Assembly: GCA_922989275.2 (NCBI GenBank) | Contig: OV277870.1 | Coordinates: 59,855,079-59,919,078, forward strand | Origin: Gari tellinella | Taxonomy: Eukaryota; Mollusca; Bivalvia; Cardiida; Psammobiidae | Length of the DNA stretch: 64,000 nt | Reading direction: 5' to 3' | Shown: positions 38,869 through 50,185 of the stretch, one piece after another | How positions within the stretch are numbered: position 1 is the first letter of the stretch | Layout: each line of letters starts with the position of its first letter | Notes under the pieces: generated by a model | What the model was told of the DNA's origin: nothing | The model's input: the letters and a program-made list of their open reading frames with translations, nothing else | Databases searched by the model: none | Position numbers and translations under genes: made by a program

Positions 38869-39273
38869 TCGCAGCGGAGACGGATCTGGGACAATTCATG
38901 AAGCAATCGTGGTGATGATAGAGGTTGTCTATATTATTGTACAGTAGAGCCTCTCCATGACGACCACCCTATAGCAATACATTGGAGGTAAAAACCGTTT
39001 GCAGAGATGATGAATTACCCATGTGTTGTTGTTGTAGTGCTACAAAAATGTCTCCATGACGAACACCGCTTAACAAGACATAGGGCGTGGTATTGAAATG
39101 ATTGTAGCTACTTGACGCGGAATGGGAGCAAGGTAGAGGGCACATGTGCGAGTCTTCTACATTGCTTCCAACCCACGGTGGACCGTCACATGTCCTAAGT
39201 AATAGAATACACACTGAGGTGAATGTTATTTTTGGTGGCCACTGTGGCGATTTTCCCGTTATTTGTTTAGCTG

Positions 39274-39605
39274 AACTTGTCATATGCAATATTCTCCTTG
39301 GACACCAATAATTGGAATGAAAGTGAAACAGAAAGCTCCTTTTGGAGCTTTCTGTTTTACTTTTACATTTTCATAGGCTGTTGCATGGATTTCATATAAT
39401 CAGTTGGCATTATAGTTTGATGTTCGTAGTAGTATTGTGTAGAACTTGTCATATGCAATATTCTTTTTGGACACCAATAACTGGGATGAAAGTGAAACAG
39501 AAAGCTCCTATTGGAGCTTTCTGTTTTACTTTCACATTGTCATAGGTTGTTGCATTGATTGTATATGGTCAGTTGGCATTATATTTGGTGGTCGTAGTAG
39601 TATTG
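39274..39605. repeat. 169-bp tandem duplication carrying a core-1 hairpin
   Basis: AACTTGTCATATGCAATATT opens both units (39274 and 39443). Each contains GAAAGTGAAACAGAAAGCTC with turn CTCCTTTTGGAG or CTCCTATTGGAG and closes with GTCGTAGTAGTATTG. The two hairpins are near identical. A CAGTAGAGCCTCTCCATGAC mariner-like end lies upstream near 38943. Confidence 0.8.
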
Positions 39606-40010
39606 TTCAATGAAAACAGTGCAGAACCAGACCAAAGGAACCTTATATGAAACTTTTGATTAGGATCTGCACACTATCTTATAACATTTAGTAGAAAATA
39701 ACCATACAAAGTTCAAAATGGGCTTTACCAATTTGACCACTACAAGTTTCTGTTGGTAGTTCAGGGGTGAATGATTTCATACATGATATATATTACAGAC
39801 TGTCAGTTAGGTTTTTAACTTACATGTGCAAAGTGTTTGAAATGTACTACATATTATCAATTTAACCACTGGCTGTTCAAACCCTGTTACTTCATAAATA
39901 GTGTAGTACTGTTTTAATTTGTTTCGTTTTCCTACACTTGGAAATAAGTGTACATAATCATATGCTGTTTTTTGGAATAAACCGGTCTCGGCCTGTAATT
40001 AATTTCCTAT
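39606..40010. other. Unassigned sequence with a core-2 scrap
   Basis: 39618-39680 holds AACAGTGCAGAACCAGACCA and a decayed partner. The remainder shows nothing recognisable. Confidence 0.4.
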
Positions 40011-40254
40011 TTGAACCCATTGCTCCATAGTCTGCGTCTAGTTTTAACTATTTGAGACCACTGAAAGCGAGTTGGAAGTGAAACAGAAAGCGCATTAAAG
40101 CGCGTTCTGCATCGCTTGCAATCTGCCCTAAGGTATCATCCGCTAGATTTTAGAAATTATTGATCACGGCGCATACTGTATAAGTAGAACTATTTTTCTG
40201 ATTTGGATCAACGAATTGAAACTTAAACATGCGTATCTGTGGAGTAGTGGGTTG
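40011..40254. mobile_element. MITE-A, old copy
   Basis: TTGAACCCATTGCTCCATAG to TGTGGAGTAGTGGGTTGCA. The hairpin arms have diverged (AAGCGAGTTGGAAGTGAAAC / TCGCTTGCAATCTGCCCT). It lies directly upstream of the LINE. Confidence 0.65.
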
Positions 40255-40391
40255 CACCAGGAGAAGCGGTATGAAACCACTTTGCTTTTCTTTAAAGATG
40301 AACTTATCTCATCGCTACTTAAATAAGAGACATGCCTCTAGATTTATTTACTGTTTGTTGTTATATTCTAGTTTGAACTATCTCACAACTA

Positions 40392-42050
40392 ATGCACGAT
40401 CTTAAAATATTATCTCTAAATTGTCGTGGACTCCACTGCAATAAAAAGAGAAGAGATTTATTTAAACATCTTAAAGACAAACGATATCACATTTATTGCC
40501 TTCAAGACACCCATTTCACAAAAGAACAAGAAAAACTCATTTACTCACAATGGAACGGGGATATTTATCTTAGCTGTTTTTCTTCCAATTCAAGGGGCCT
40601 AGCTATACTTTTCAGCAAAGATCTGAACGTACATGTACGAAATAAGTTCTGTGACCAAGACGGAATTTTCATCATTTTAGATCTAGCTTTTGACGACTTT
40701 AAATTCACACTTGTTAGTCTGTATGGGCCTAATAAGGACAATCCTTCGTTTTTTAAGAACATTTTCGACAAAATAGATGAATTTGGAAACGATTCTTATA
40801 TCTTATGTGGCGATTTTAACTGTGTTATGGATCCTTCAATAGACTATCAAAATTACAAGAACTTGAATAACAAAAAATCTAGAGATGTCATAATTGAAAA
40901 CATGCAAGACAGACAGTTAATTGATATATACCGTGACCTTCACCCAGACACAAAAAGATTCACTTGGAGACGTACAAAACCACTTCAACAAGCACGCTTA
41001 GATTTTTTTTTAGTTACAGAAGATTTAGTTCAATTTTCTAAATCCTGTCAAATAGAGCCAAGTATAAACTCAGACCATTCAATAGTACAGTTGGACCTGT
41101 TATTTTCAGATATTACACATGGAAAAGGGTTATGGAAACATAACGACTCACTTTTACTAGACTTAGATTACGTACTTCAAATCAGAGAAAAGATAAAAAA
41201 TGTTAAACAACAATACTGTCTTCCAGTATACAATTTAGATAACATAAATGACATAAATGGGCGGGAATTACAATTTACAATATCAGATGATTTATTTCTA
41301 GAAACTTTATTAATGGAAATCCGTGGTGAATCAATATCATATGGATCTTATAAAAAGAAATTGACAAACAAACAAGAAAATTCTTTAATACAAAACATAA
41401 AACAGGCCGAAGAAAATCTTACGGAGGATAATTTACACACTTTACAAAGCTACAGGCGGGAATTATTAGAATTAAGGGAAATCAAACTTAAAGGACATGC
41501 AATAAGGTCAAAAGCTAAATGGATAGATTGTGGTGAAAAGCCTACAAAGTTCTTTTGCAATCTTGAAAAACATAATTATATAAATAAAACAATTAACAAA
41601 TTAGAAACAGCGAACGGATTAACCTTAACAAATCAAGAACAAATTCTATCTGAAACGCAACAATTCTATAAAAATCTTTACTCCAATAGAGATGAAACCG
41701 ATGTAGATTTTGACCTTAATACAGAAATACAAAACAATGTAAATAAATTATCAGATAACCAAATAAAAAACCTTGATGGTTATATAACATATCAGGAAGC
41801 CAGCTACACTTTAAAGAATATGAAAAATGATAAAAGTCCCGGAAGTGATGGGTTTACGGCAAACTTCTTTAAAATATTTTGGAAAGACCTAGGGGAATTT
41901 GTTGTAAAATCTTTAAATACATCCTTTGATAAGGGCCTTCTTTCAATTACTCAACGTCAGGGTATAATCACGTGCATACCAAAAGAAAGCAAACCCCGAC
42001 AGTTCTTAAAAAACTGGAGACCCATAAACACTTCTCAACACAGTATATAA
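40392..42050 (+). pseudogene. LINE ORF2 part 1: AP endonuclease and start of RT
   Basis: Starts at ATG 40392. Endonuclease motifs: LSLNCRGL 7-14, CLQDTHF 36-42 (Asp where many family members have Glu), SLYGPN 109-114, GDFN 140-143, RLDFFLV 202-208 and SDHS 227-230. The linker is lysine-rich. The RT N-terminal motif KSPGSDGF is near residue 481, followed by IPKESKP and NWRPI. An extra base at 42024-42028 moves the frame and a stop follows at 42048. The enzyme would nick target DNA to prime reverse transcription. Confidence 0.85.
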
Positions 42051-42078
42051 GATAGCATCTGGCTCAATAGCAAACAGA

Positions 42079-43746
42079 TTGAAAACAGTTTTACCCGATA
42101 TAATAAGTGTAGAACAAACTGGATTTTTAAAAAATAGATATATTGGTGAAAATGTTAGACTTGTATATGATATAATGCAATACGCTGAAGAAAAGAACAT
42201 TCCTGGACTTTTATTACTCATTGATTTTGAGAAAGCTTTCGATTCCCTGTCATGGAAATTTATTCACAAAGTATTTGACCTTTTTAAATTTGGTGATTCC
42301 TTTAAACATTGGATTTCAGTATTTTATAATAATATACAATCATGCGTTGTTCAAAACGGTTTCTTGTCAGACTTCTTCAATGTGGGAAGAGGCTGCAGAC
42401 AGGGAGACCCTCTCTCATCTTATATTTTCATTCTTTGCACAGAAATCTTAACACAGAGAATTAAGTCAAACAAAAAGATACACGGCCTGTCCATTAATGG
42501 TACAAAACACTTATCTCAGTTTGCGGATGACACATCAATAATACTAGACGGCTCTGCTGAATCGTTACATGAAACATTATATGAGCTCAGCATATTTGCA
42601 AGAATATCCGGACTGAATGTGAACTTCGACAAAACACATGTTATTTGGTTTGGCTCCAAAAAATATAGTACAGAAGCGATAAACACAAAATTTAAACTAG
42701 TGTGGGGTAAATGTGATTTTAAACTACTTGGTGTTAAATTTCATGTAGATTTGGACAAAATGGACACCTTAAACTATGCTGAAAAAATCAATTCATTAAA
42801 ACAAATGATTAAATTTTGGAATAGAAGATATATTACACCTATAGGTAAAATTACAGTCATTAAAACTTTGTTTTTGCCATTGTTTAATCATTTGTTTATT
42901 GCGCTACCGGACCCGAAAGAAACAACAATAAGAACATTAAATTCCATGTTTTTCAATTACCTTTGGCATGGCCCAGCAAAAATTAAAAATAGTGTTATTA
43001 TAAAAGACTATTCGGAGGGGGGCCTGCGAATGATAAATACATGTAACTTTATCAAAGGATTAAAATGCACATGGATTAGACGATTATATAATACAGACGC
43101 TACGTGGACGTCTTTAACAAAACATTTCTTAAATATTGAAAAACTGATAAACAGCGGACATCACTATCCAGAAATAACTATGTCAAAAACAAATAATAAA
43201 TTTTGGAAGGATGTTCTTAAATCTTATACGTCCTATATAAAGGCATTACCAGTAAATAATAAAGAAGAATGTCTTAAATGCCCGCTTTTTTATAATTCTA
43301 ATATTCAACTTGGAGAAAAAAGCATTTTTCTAAAGTCATGGTATGAAAAGGGAATAATATATGTAAATGACTTATACATTAATAAAAAGGTAATGACCAT
43401 AGCAGATTTTGAATCAATTTACAATATAAAAGTTAATTACCTACACTTTATAGGAGTAACAAAAATAGTATCAACATACTTAAATACATTCAGCTGTAAA
43501 GAATCAGACAACGAGCTACAACTCCCTTTCGTACCACACTTTTATGATCGAGTCTTAAAAACAAAGTCCGGTAGTAGAGTATTTTACGATATCCTAAATG
43601 TTAATAACGCTGAACCTACAAGTAAAGCAAAATGGAACTCATTATATGATTTTACCCAAATACAGTGGAAATTATTCTACAGTATACCATTTAATATAAC
43701 ACAAGATAGTAATTTACAGTGGTTACAGGTACGTATATTGCATTGA
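42079..43746 (+). pseudogene. LINE ORF2 part 2: reverse transcriptase
   Basis: The frame that continues part 1 actually begins at 42028; 42079 is the first ATG-like position. RT motifs from there: EQTGFLKNRYI 12-22, IDFEKAFDS 48-56, GRGCRQGDPLSS 103-114, the catalytic FADD 148-151 and GLNVNFDKT 178-186. A thumb/connection region with PIGKITVIKTL follows. It ends at TGA 43744-43746, and homologous sequence continues in the same frame after it, so the stop is a point mutation. Catalytic aspartates look intact. Confidence 0.85.
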
Positions 43747-44163
43747 ATCTTACCGGTGAACAAATATCTCGCAACACTCAAGTTACGAGACAATAATCTT
43801 TGTCCACTATGTAACATGCATCCTGAAACACTTTCGCATTTATTCTTCCACTGTGATAAAACACAAATCTTTCTAAAACAAGTCGAAACTATACTTAACA
43901 CAATTAACGTTAACATTCAGTTTACGGAAACGTCTATGGTTTTTGGTGAAAAATGTGAGAAGATAAATCTACTTAATCTTTACATAAAACAATACATATA
44001 TAGTACAAGACAATTCATTCACGCTATTAACTTAAAGTGTTTTAAAAAACATTTGGAACGCAACATAAAAGCAAATAAGCTGAGTTCAGAAAATAAAATG
44101 AGCGTAGAAAAATTTGAAAATAAGTGGGAAATAGTGAGAGGAGTTTACATGGCAATTACTTAA
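43747..44163 (+). pseudogene. LINE ORF2 part 3: C-terminal Cys/His motif
   Basis: Same frame as part 2, separated by one stop. Contains CPLC, then SHLFFHC: C, C, H and C at residues 16, 19, 28 and 33 when counted from 43756. This is a zinc-finger-like motif usual at the end of L1-like ORF2. It ends at TAA 44161-44163. Confidence 0.8.
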
Positions 44164-44189
44164 ATACAACCGCATCTAAATACGCTTTA

Positions 44190-44214
44190 CCCTTCTCATG
44201 CCTAATGAGAAGGG
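44190..44214 (+). other. LINE 3' UTR hairpin
   Basis: CCCTTCTCAT and ATGAGAAGGG form a perfect 10-bp stem with loop GCCTA, 26 nt after the ORF2 stop. Short 3' UTR hairpins are bound by the reverse transcriptase in some LINEs; that role here is inferred. Confidence 0.55.
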
Positions 44215-44464
44215 AGAGGTACACAAAATTGTTTTGTTAAAGACTCACTTCGAGGCATGTCACTTATCCTTTTTTTCTTCTATCGCATCCCTTTTTTCTT
44301 AAAAAAACCCAGTAACACTTTATCACTTTATAATTAATCATAGGAAATACTACGGTGTCAATATTGAACTCAGTATTAATATTATGTATTGAATGTATGC
44401 ATTTATATATTGTACGGTGTTGTACAGGATGGCTCTCCGACCTGCCAACACCTATTACGGAGAA

Positions 44465-44507
44465 AATAAAGTGTTAAAAAAAAAACAAAAAAAAAAAAAA
44501 AAAAAAA
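44465..44507 (+). promoter_or_regulatory. LINE polyadenylation signal and poly(A) tail
   Basis: AATAAA at 44465-44470, then GTGTT and an A-tract of about 30 bases with one C. This marks the 3' end of the insertion. Confidence 0.85.
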
Positions 44508-44620
44508 CCATCCATTGAAAATGTACAGATATTTCTTACAACAGGTGATTGCTTAATGCAGGGAAACATTAATGTAGAAAGCTCTCGTTGGAAGTTTTCT
44601 GCATTACCTTTGTCCTGCCT

Positions 44621-46079
44621 TTAACTCTGACCACGCTAGAGGTGGATATATCCTACAGTGATTACCGTGGCAAACAGTTTGTGTAATATTGGATCCAAAC
44701 TGTTTAATACTCTGACCCTATTTTGAAAAGAAATTTTGAAAATTCTATTTTTAGCTCACCTGAGCCAAAGGCTCAAGGTGAGCTATTGGGATGGCCCTGT
44801 GTCCGTCGTCGTCCGTCGTTAGTCGTTAGTCGTCCGTCGTCGTTAACAATTGCTTCAAATGACATCTCCTCCTATACCGCTTGACAGAATTCAACCAAAC
44901 TTTACAGAAATGTTCCTTGGGTCAAGCTCTTTCAAATTTGTTCAAAGAATTAAAAACAATGCAGAACTCTGGTTGCCATGGCAACCAAAGTGAAAATATA
45001 AGGAAATCTTAAAAAATCTTCTTGTCAAAAAGTGGTAGGGCCAGAGCTTACATATTTGGCACATAGCATCATCTACAGGTCCTCTATCAAGTTTGTTCAA
45101 ATTATGCCCCTGGGGTCAAAATTGGATCCGCCCCGGAGGTCACAGATTTACATACTTTTTTTTTTGTGTGAAATTTTCAAACGTCTTCTTCTCTGAAACT
45201 AATGTGGCCAGAGCATTGATATTTGGCATGGTGACACTTCTAGATGTCCTATAAGAAAATTGTTCAAATGGTTCTGGTCAATTGCATAACTAGGTCACAG
45301 GAGCTAAAAATAGATTTTTTTCATTGAAAACTTAAAAAATCTTCTTGTCTGAAACTACAAGGGCCAGAGCTTAGATATTTGGCACATACCATCGCCTACA
45401 GGTCCTCTATCTAGTTTGTTCAAATAATGCCCCTGGGGTCGAAATGGGCCCGGCCCCGGGGGTCACAGTTTTACATAGAGTTATATAGTGAAATTTTCAA
45501 ACGTCTTCTTCTCTGAAACTAATATGGCCAGAGCTTTGATATTTGGTATGGTGACACTTCTAGATGTCCTATAAGAAAATTGTTCAAATGGTTCTGGTCG
45601 GTTGCATAACTAGGTCACAGGAGCTAAAAAAAGATTTTTTTTCATTGAAAACTTAAAAAATCTTCTTGTCTGAAACTACAAGGGCCAGAGCTTAGATATT
45701 TGGCACATACCATCGCCTACAAGTCCTCTATCAAGTTTGTTCAAATTATGCCCCTGGGGTCAAAATTGGCCCAGCCCCGGGGGTCACAGTTTTACATAGA
45801 GTTATATAGTGAAAATTTCAAACATCTTCTTCTCTGACACTAATATGGCCAGAGCTTTTATATTCGGTATGGTGACACTTTTAAATATACTTTACATAAT
45901 TTGTTCAAATTGTTCTGGTCTGTTGCATATCTAGGTCAGTCCTGGACCTAAATTATTATCGCCATTTTTTTCAGCTATTTTTTCAGGTGAGCGAAATATG
46001 CCCCATGGGGCTCTTGTTAGAATAGTTGCAGAAGACAATTTTTACAGACATTAAAATTACCCAGCATGCAAAGAGTTAA
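44621..46079. mobile_element. MITE-D interrupted by a G element
   Basis: Left piece TTAACTCTGACCACGCTAGA, CAGTGATTACC and a short core (GGATCCAAACTGTTT). It resumes after G with AGAATAGTTGCAGAAGACAA and ends ACCCAGCATGCAAAGAGTTAA. Intact D copies read TCTATTTTTAGAACA at the interrupted position. Confidence 0.75.
44753..46018 (+). mobile_element. G element 4 (Helentron-like), nested
   Basis: 5' AGCTCACCTGAGCCAAAGGC with fold-back GCTCAAGGTGAGCT; 3' TTCAGGTGAGCGAAATATGC with GCCCCATGGGGC and CTTGTT. Internal repeats are longer here, about 322 bp: ACTTAAAAAATCTTCTTGTC near 45004, 45330 and 45651. It inserted between TTTTT and AGAA of MITE-D without an obvious target duplication. Confidence 0.65.
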
Positions 46080-46135
46080 AGCTGTCACCTAGCTGTCTTA
46101 ATGACTGGGGATGGAATTTCTGTTAAATGGTGGCT

Positions 46136-46358
46136 TTACCTCTTTGCATGCTGGGTAGTTTTTTTTCGTCTGCAACAATAATTGACTTCTGCTTTTGATC
46201 TAAAAATAGATTTTACTAAATTTCTTTTCAAAAAAGGGGTCAGAGTGTCAAACAGTTTGGATCCTGCAGATGAGATGCTGCTTAATGCAGCATCTCACCA
46301 GGATCCAAACTATTTGCAAATGTAATCACTGTGGCACATATCTGCCACTAGCATGGTA
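46136..46358. mobile_element. MITE-D
   Basis: TTACCTCTTTGCATGCTGGG at the left, core CAAACAGTTTGGATCCTGCA turning at GATGCTGCTTAATGCAGCATC, right arm ATATCTGCCACTAGCATGG. The right TTAA is lost next to an AAGTTTGACTGTA mariner-like end. Confidence 0.75.
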
Positions 46359-46672
46359 ACAAGTTTGACTGTATCAAATAACTTTCAATTTCAAGTGAAT
46401 TAAACTAAATTAACTTAATTCCAGAAATTAGGGGAGCCTTGCTTTTGTTCGGCAGACTCAGAGTCTCTGAAAGTGTTAAAGTATTGGTGTAGAATAGCTT
46501 GTTGCAGGGAAATCGTTTTAGTAAAAGAAAATTGTGCAATGTAATTTCCCTGTATTGTCAGGATAGCATTGTTGTGTGGGGAGGGATATTGAGTTTTATT
46601 TCAGCCAGGTGCATGGAAGCTTTAAGGTTTGAAAGGGATGTTTAAAACTTCAGATAGCTGCAGGGGATTTAT
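46359..46672. other. Unassigned sequence
   Basis: Nothing recognisable apart from the M-like AAGTTTGACTGTA end at the left edge. Confidence 0.4.
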
Positions 46673-46926
46673 TTAACCCTTTACTTCATAGCCTGTTTCT
46701 AGTAGTGAAGATAGATAGCCACTTAAAGCAGATCAAAAGTAAAGCAGAATGTGCCAAAGACACATTCTACTTTACTTTCAGCCTGCTTTAAGAAACAATC
46801 TGCTAATATATAGAAAATATTTCTTATTGTACATACTCTTGACTGTATAAACTGGAACTACTTTCTTCATTGTAGAAATAAATTAAAGATGTGAAAAGGA
46901 GTATACATATAATTATGGTGTAGTGA
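46673..46926. mobile_element. MITE-A
   Basis: TTAACCCTTTACTTCATAGC at the left. The core hairpin turns at GTGCCAAAGACAC. The right end is decayed (ATAATTATGGTGTAGTGAT). Confidence 0.7.
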
Positions 46927-46989
46927 TTTCCTCAGAACTTTCGATACTATTATAACATAGTAGTTTGTCCAAAAGGTGCAAACTGATTG

Positions 46990-47056
46990 GCAAACAGTGT
47001 AGACCCTGAGCAGACTGCTCCTGAGGGAGCAGTCTGATCAGGGTCTACACCGTTTG
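46990..47056. repeat. Core-2 hairpin (F type), well preserved
   Basis: GCAAACAGTGTAGACCCTGA folds on TGATCAGGGTCTACACCGTT, turning at CTGCTCCTGAGGGAGCAG. No E or F outer arms adjoin it, so it stands alone. Confidence 0.7.
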
Positions 47057-47062
47057 CTTAGG

Positions 47063-47599
47063 ATTGTCTGTCTCAATGTTTAGGCTTGGCACCAATTATG
47101 ACCATTTTATGTGTTGTGATGTTGTAAACCCCAACTCAATCAATCAACCCAATATTTAGGATCATTATTGTACTTCAGATTTCTGATACAAAAAATTATT
47201 CAAAGTAAATTCTTGAATTTGTTTTTAAAACACAATATATCAATATCAGGACTTACAGAATACAAATTGTTTGTTACTAAAATTTTGATAAGAAGACCAA
47301 TAACAGATAAAGACAAAAAGACACCATGGTTTGTGACATTTTGATGTCAATGTGACTTCATGTGTTAAAGACTTCATGGTTTCGGAAAGAATAAAGCGTC
47401 TCCACTATATAAAGTCTGTACAAGTCTTGATATCAGTAAAGTTTAAGCTCATTCCCAAGCAGACACTAGCTTACACAACATGGTGTAGGAATCGAGGACT
47501 AATCCAGTGTTAGCGGCTGTTCAATCAGCATCAGCAGTTTAACAATTTATTGACATAGAACATGCACATACAGTCAAACTATAGTGCTTAGAGATTGCT
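47063..47599. other. Unassigned AT-rich sequence
   Basis: No frame of note and no element ends except a CAGTCAAACTATAG mariner-like scrap near 47571. Confidence 0.4.
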
Positions 47600-47762
47600 G
47601 AAGGAAACGGTTGACAAACAGTGTAGACCCTGATCAGAGGGCTCCTGCAGGAGCCCTCTGATCAGGGTCTGCACTGTTTGCATAGGACAAATATATTCTT
47701 CACAGGTACACTGAGTGTTTGTTAATGACGAGTATACTTGTCGTTAGGGTTGAATGTGTTAA
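47600..47762. mobile_element. MITE-F relative, left arm lost
   Basis: A nearly perfect 66-bp palindrome at 47615-47680 (CAAACAGTGTAGACCCTGAT ... turn CTCCTGCAGGAG). The right end is TTAGGGTTGAATGTGTTAA. Confidence 0.7.
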
Positions 47763-48440
47763 AGTGCTTGTGTGGAGGAAACTTGTTTTGACAATGAACC
47801 TCATTTTGAGCATATTGGTGTTGTATCACATGTTGATATATAGTTCTAAATGTTCTAGAATAGTACTAGAACTGTTCCCACTTCTTGAACAAATGTTCAC
47901 AGGTGGTTTTGTGTGTGAAATCGTTATGACAATGAAGCTCATCTGTAGCATATTGATGTCAAAACACATGTTGATATAACAGAAAACATTGAAACGTCAT
48001 CATAAACAAAAATCTTAAAGTTCACACATAGTTCTCTTTGCCTGTGAGCATTGCACAAAATCCAATTCATATGTAAACAGTATACATGTATTCATTTGGG
48101 AAGAGTGATTTTAATGATTTAGCAATATATCACACAGTGCTCCCCCTCTACAACAATACCCAATGGGAGACAAAGAGTGTGTGTGTGTTGATGTTCGGAG
48201 GGAATTGTTATAGGGCGGCAAATTAATTCCCTCAGAGTGCTAAAGCATGACAAAGCTTACATTTGCAAACAGTCTGAACTGACTGTGTATAAACTTTGAC
48301 AGAGAGAGATTGTCTTAGACTATTCTCTGTTTAAAATAAGGTAATGTTTGTTCCTAACATGATTAGAATGGAAGAGCTGCGAGGTAATTTCTTTTACATC
48401 ATTGTACAAACACTGGATCATAACTAGATTATACACACAC
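47763..48440. other. Unassigned sequence with a small local duplication
   Basis: TGACAATGAACCTCATTTTG and TATCACATGTTGATATA recur at about 47920-47980 in altered form. Otherwise nothing recognised. Confidence 0.4.
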
Positions 48441-48459
48441 CTCAGGGAAAGGGAAACAG

Positions 48460-49746
48460 TTCCACTTTATATGTCATGGAAATAGTTCCACTTTATTCGT
48501 CATGGAAAGTACTTTATACAGTCATGGAAAATAGTTCAACTACAAATGTATATACAGTAATGGAAAATAGTTCAACTATATACAGTCATGGAAAATAGTT
48601 CAACTACAAATGTATATACAGTAATGGAAAATAGTTCAACTATATACAGTCATGGAAAATAGTTCAACTACAAATGTATATACAGTAATGGAAAATAGTT
48701 CAACTATATACAGTCATGGAAAATAGTTCCACTTTATACAGTCATGAAAAATAGTTCCACTTTATATGTCATGGAAAATAGTTCCACTTTATTCAGTCAT
48801 TGAAAATAGTTCCACTTTATATGTCATGGAAAATAGTTCTACTTTATACAGTCATGGAAAATGGTTCCACTTTATACAGTCATGGAAAATAGTTCTTCTT
48901 TATATGTCATGGAAAATAGTGCCACTTTATACGTCATGGAAAGTACTTTATACAGTCATGGAAAATAGTTCAACTACAAATGTATATACAGTAATGGAAA
49001 ATAGTTCAACTATATACAGTCATGGAAAATAGTTCAACTACAAATGTATATACAGTAATGGAAAATAGTTCAACTATATACAGTCATGGAAAATAGTTCC
49101 ACTTTATACAGTCATGGAAAATAGTTCCACTTTATATGTCATGGAAAATAGTTCTACTTTATTCAGTCATTGAAAATAGTTCCACTTTATATGTCATGGA
49201 AAATAGTTCTACTTTATACAGTCATGGAAAATGGTTCCACTTTATACAGTCATGGAAAATATTTCTTCTTTATATGTCATGGAAAATAGTGCCACTTTAT
49301 ACAGTCATGGAAAATGGTTCCACTTTATTCAGTCATTGAAAATAGTTCTTCTTTATATGTCATGGAAAATAGTTCCACTTTATACAGTCATGGAAAATGG
49401 TTCCACTTTATACATTCATTGAAAATAGTTCCACCTTATACAGTCATGGAAAATAGTTCTTCTTTATATGTCATGGAAAATAGTTTTTCTTTATATGTCA
49501 TGGCAAATGGTTCCACTTTATACAGTCATGGAAAATAGTTCTTCTTTATATGTCATGGCAAATGGTTCCACTTTATACAGTCATGGAAAATAGTTCTTCT
49601 TTATATGTCATGGAAAATAGTGCCACTTTATACAGTCATGGAAAATAGTTCTTCTTTATATGTCATGGAAAATAGTGCCACTTTATACAGTCATGGAAAA
49701 TAGTTCTTCTTTGTATGTCATGGAAAATAGTTCCACTTTATACAGG
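48460..49746. repeat. 27/28-bp minisatellite apparently derived from MITE-A
   Basis: Units read ATAGTTCCACTTTATACAGT plus CATGGAAA, or the shorter TTTATATGTCATGG form. A 64-bp higher-order unit (AGTTCAACTACAAATGTATA ... ) occurs at 48540-48720 and 48965-49095. The unit matches the MITE-A segment GAAAATAGTTCCAATTTATA + CAGTCATG. Long plus-strand frames with MENSSTLY-type repeats are by-products of the array. Confidence 0.9.
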
Positions 49747-49874
49747 GTTAACATGTTCAATTATGTGTCTTTTCAGAGATAGAGCAGATGTTAGACTAAA
49801 TGGTTGCTTTTATGTGGGCATTTTGGCATGATGACTCCAAACTGCTGGATGTAGCTCAAAGGTAAGTTTTCATA

Positions 49875-50082
49875 TACAGTAGAAACTCTCTATTACGACC
49901 GCTAAAACGAAGGCTAATTGATTGTATAAAGACATGTGCCAGCTTAAAGCAATGTGACAGTAAAACAAAAAGCTCCTAAAGGAGCTTTCTGTTGCACTGT
50001 TACCTTGCTTTAAGCAGTCACCTGCCTTAAATACATGGTATTTAGCACACTTTAGTGGACATAATAGAGAGGTTCTTCTGTA
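49875..50082. mobile_element. MITE-B, full length
   Basis: TA-CAGTAGAAACTCTCTATTA at the left and ATAATAGAGAGGTTCTTCTG-TA at the right. The hairpin turns at AGCTCCTAAAGGAGCT. Confidence 0.85.
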
Positions 50083-50185
50083 TTGTCACAGTAATAGAAC
50101 CTTGGTCAAATGTTTGTTTCTTTGTCTTTCTAACTTAAGACAGCTCATTCCATGAAAAGTTCTTCTGTGCAACAAAGTGCAAGAC

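Larger units (their letters stand above)
40256..44507 (+). mobile_element. Non-LTR retrotransposon (LINE), ORF2 copy
   Basis: An endonuclease, reverse transcriptase and C-terminal cysteine/histidine motif lie in order, then a 3' UTR with AATAAA at 44465-44470 and a poly(A) tract from about 44476. The 5' limit is placed just after MITE-A and is approximate. ORF1 is absent. A 1-nt frameshift near 42025 and a TGA at 43744 inactivate it. Domain order and motif style fit an L1/Tx1-like clade. Confidence 0.85.
44536..46110. mobile_element. MITE-M interrupted by MITE-D
   Basis: Left piece: ACAGGTGATTGCTTAATGCA with a decayed hairpin through GCATTACCTTTGTCCTGCC. Right piece, after the insert: TTAAAGCTGTCACCTAGCTG. 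The break is at the TTAA at the right base of the hairpin. Outer M ends are not clear. Confidence 0.6.

Noticed and set aside
48766..49538. Long plus-strand frames with MENSSTLY-type repeats
   Set aside because: Entirely explained by the 27/28-bp minisatellite derived from MITE-A.
49777..49861. Exon-like segment between TCTTTTCAG and G/GTAAGTTTT
   Set aside because: Splice sites look good, but all three frames contain stops, so it is not coding. It could only be a UTR or non-coding exon, for which there is no further support.
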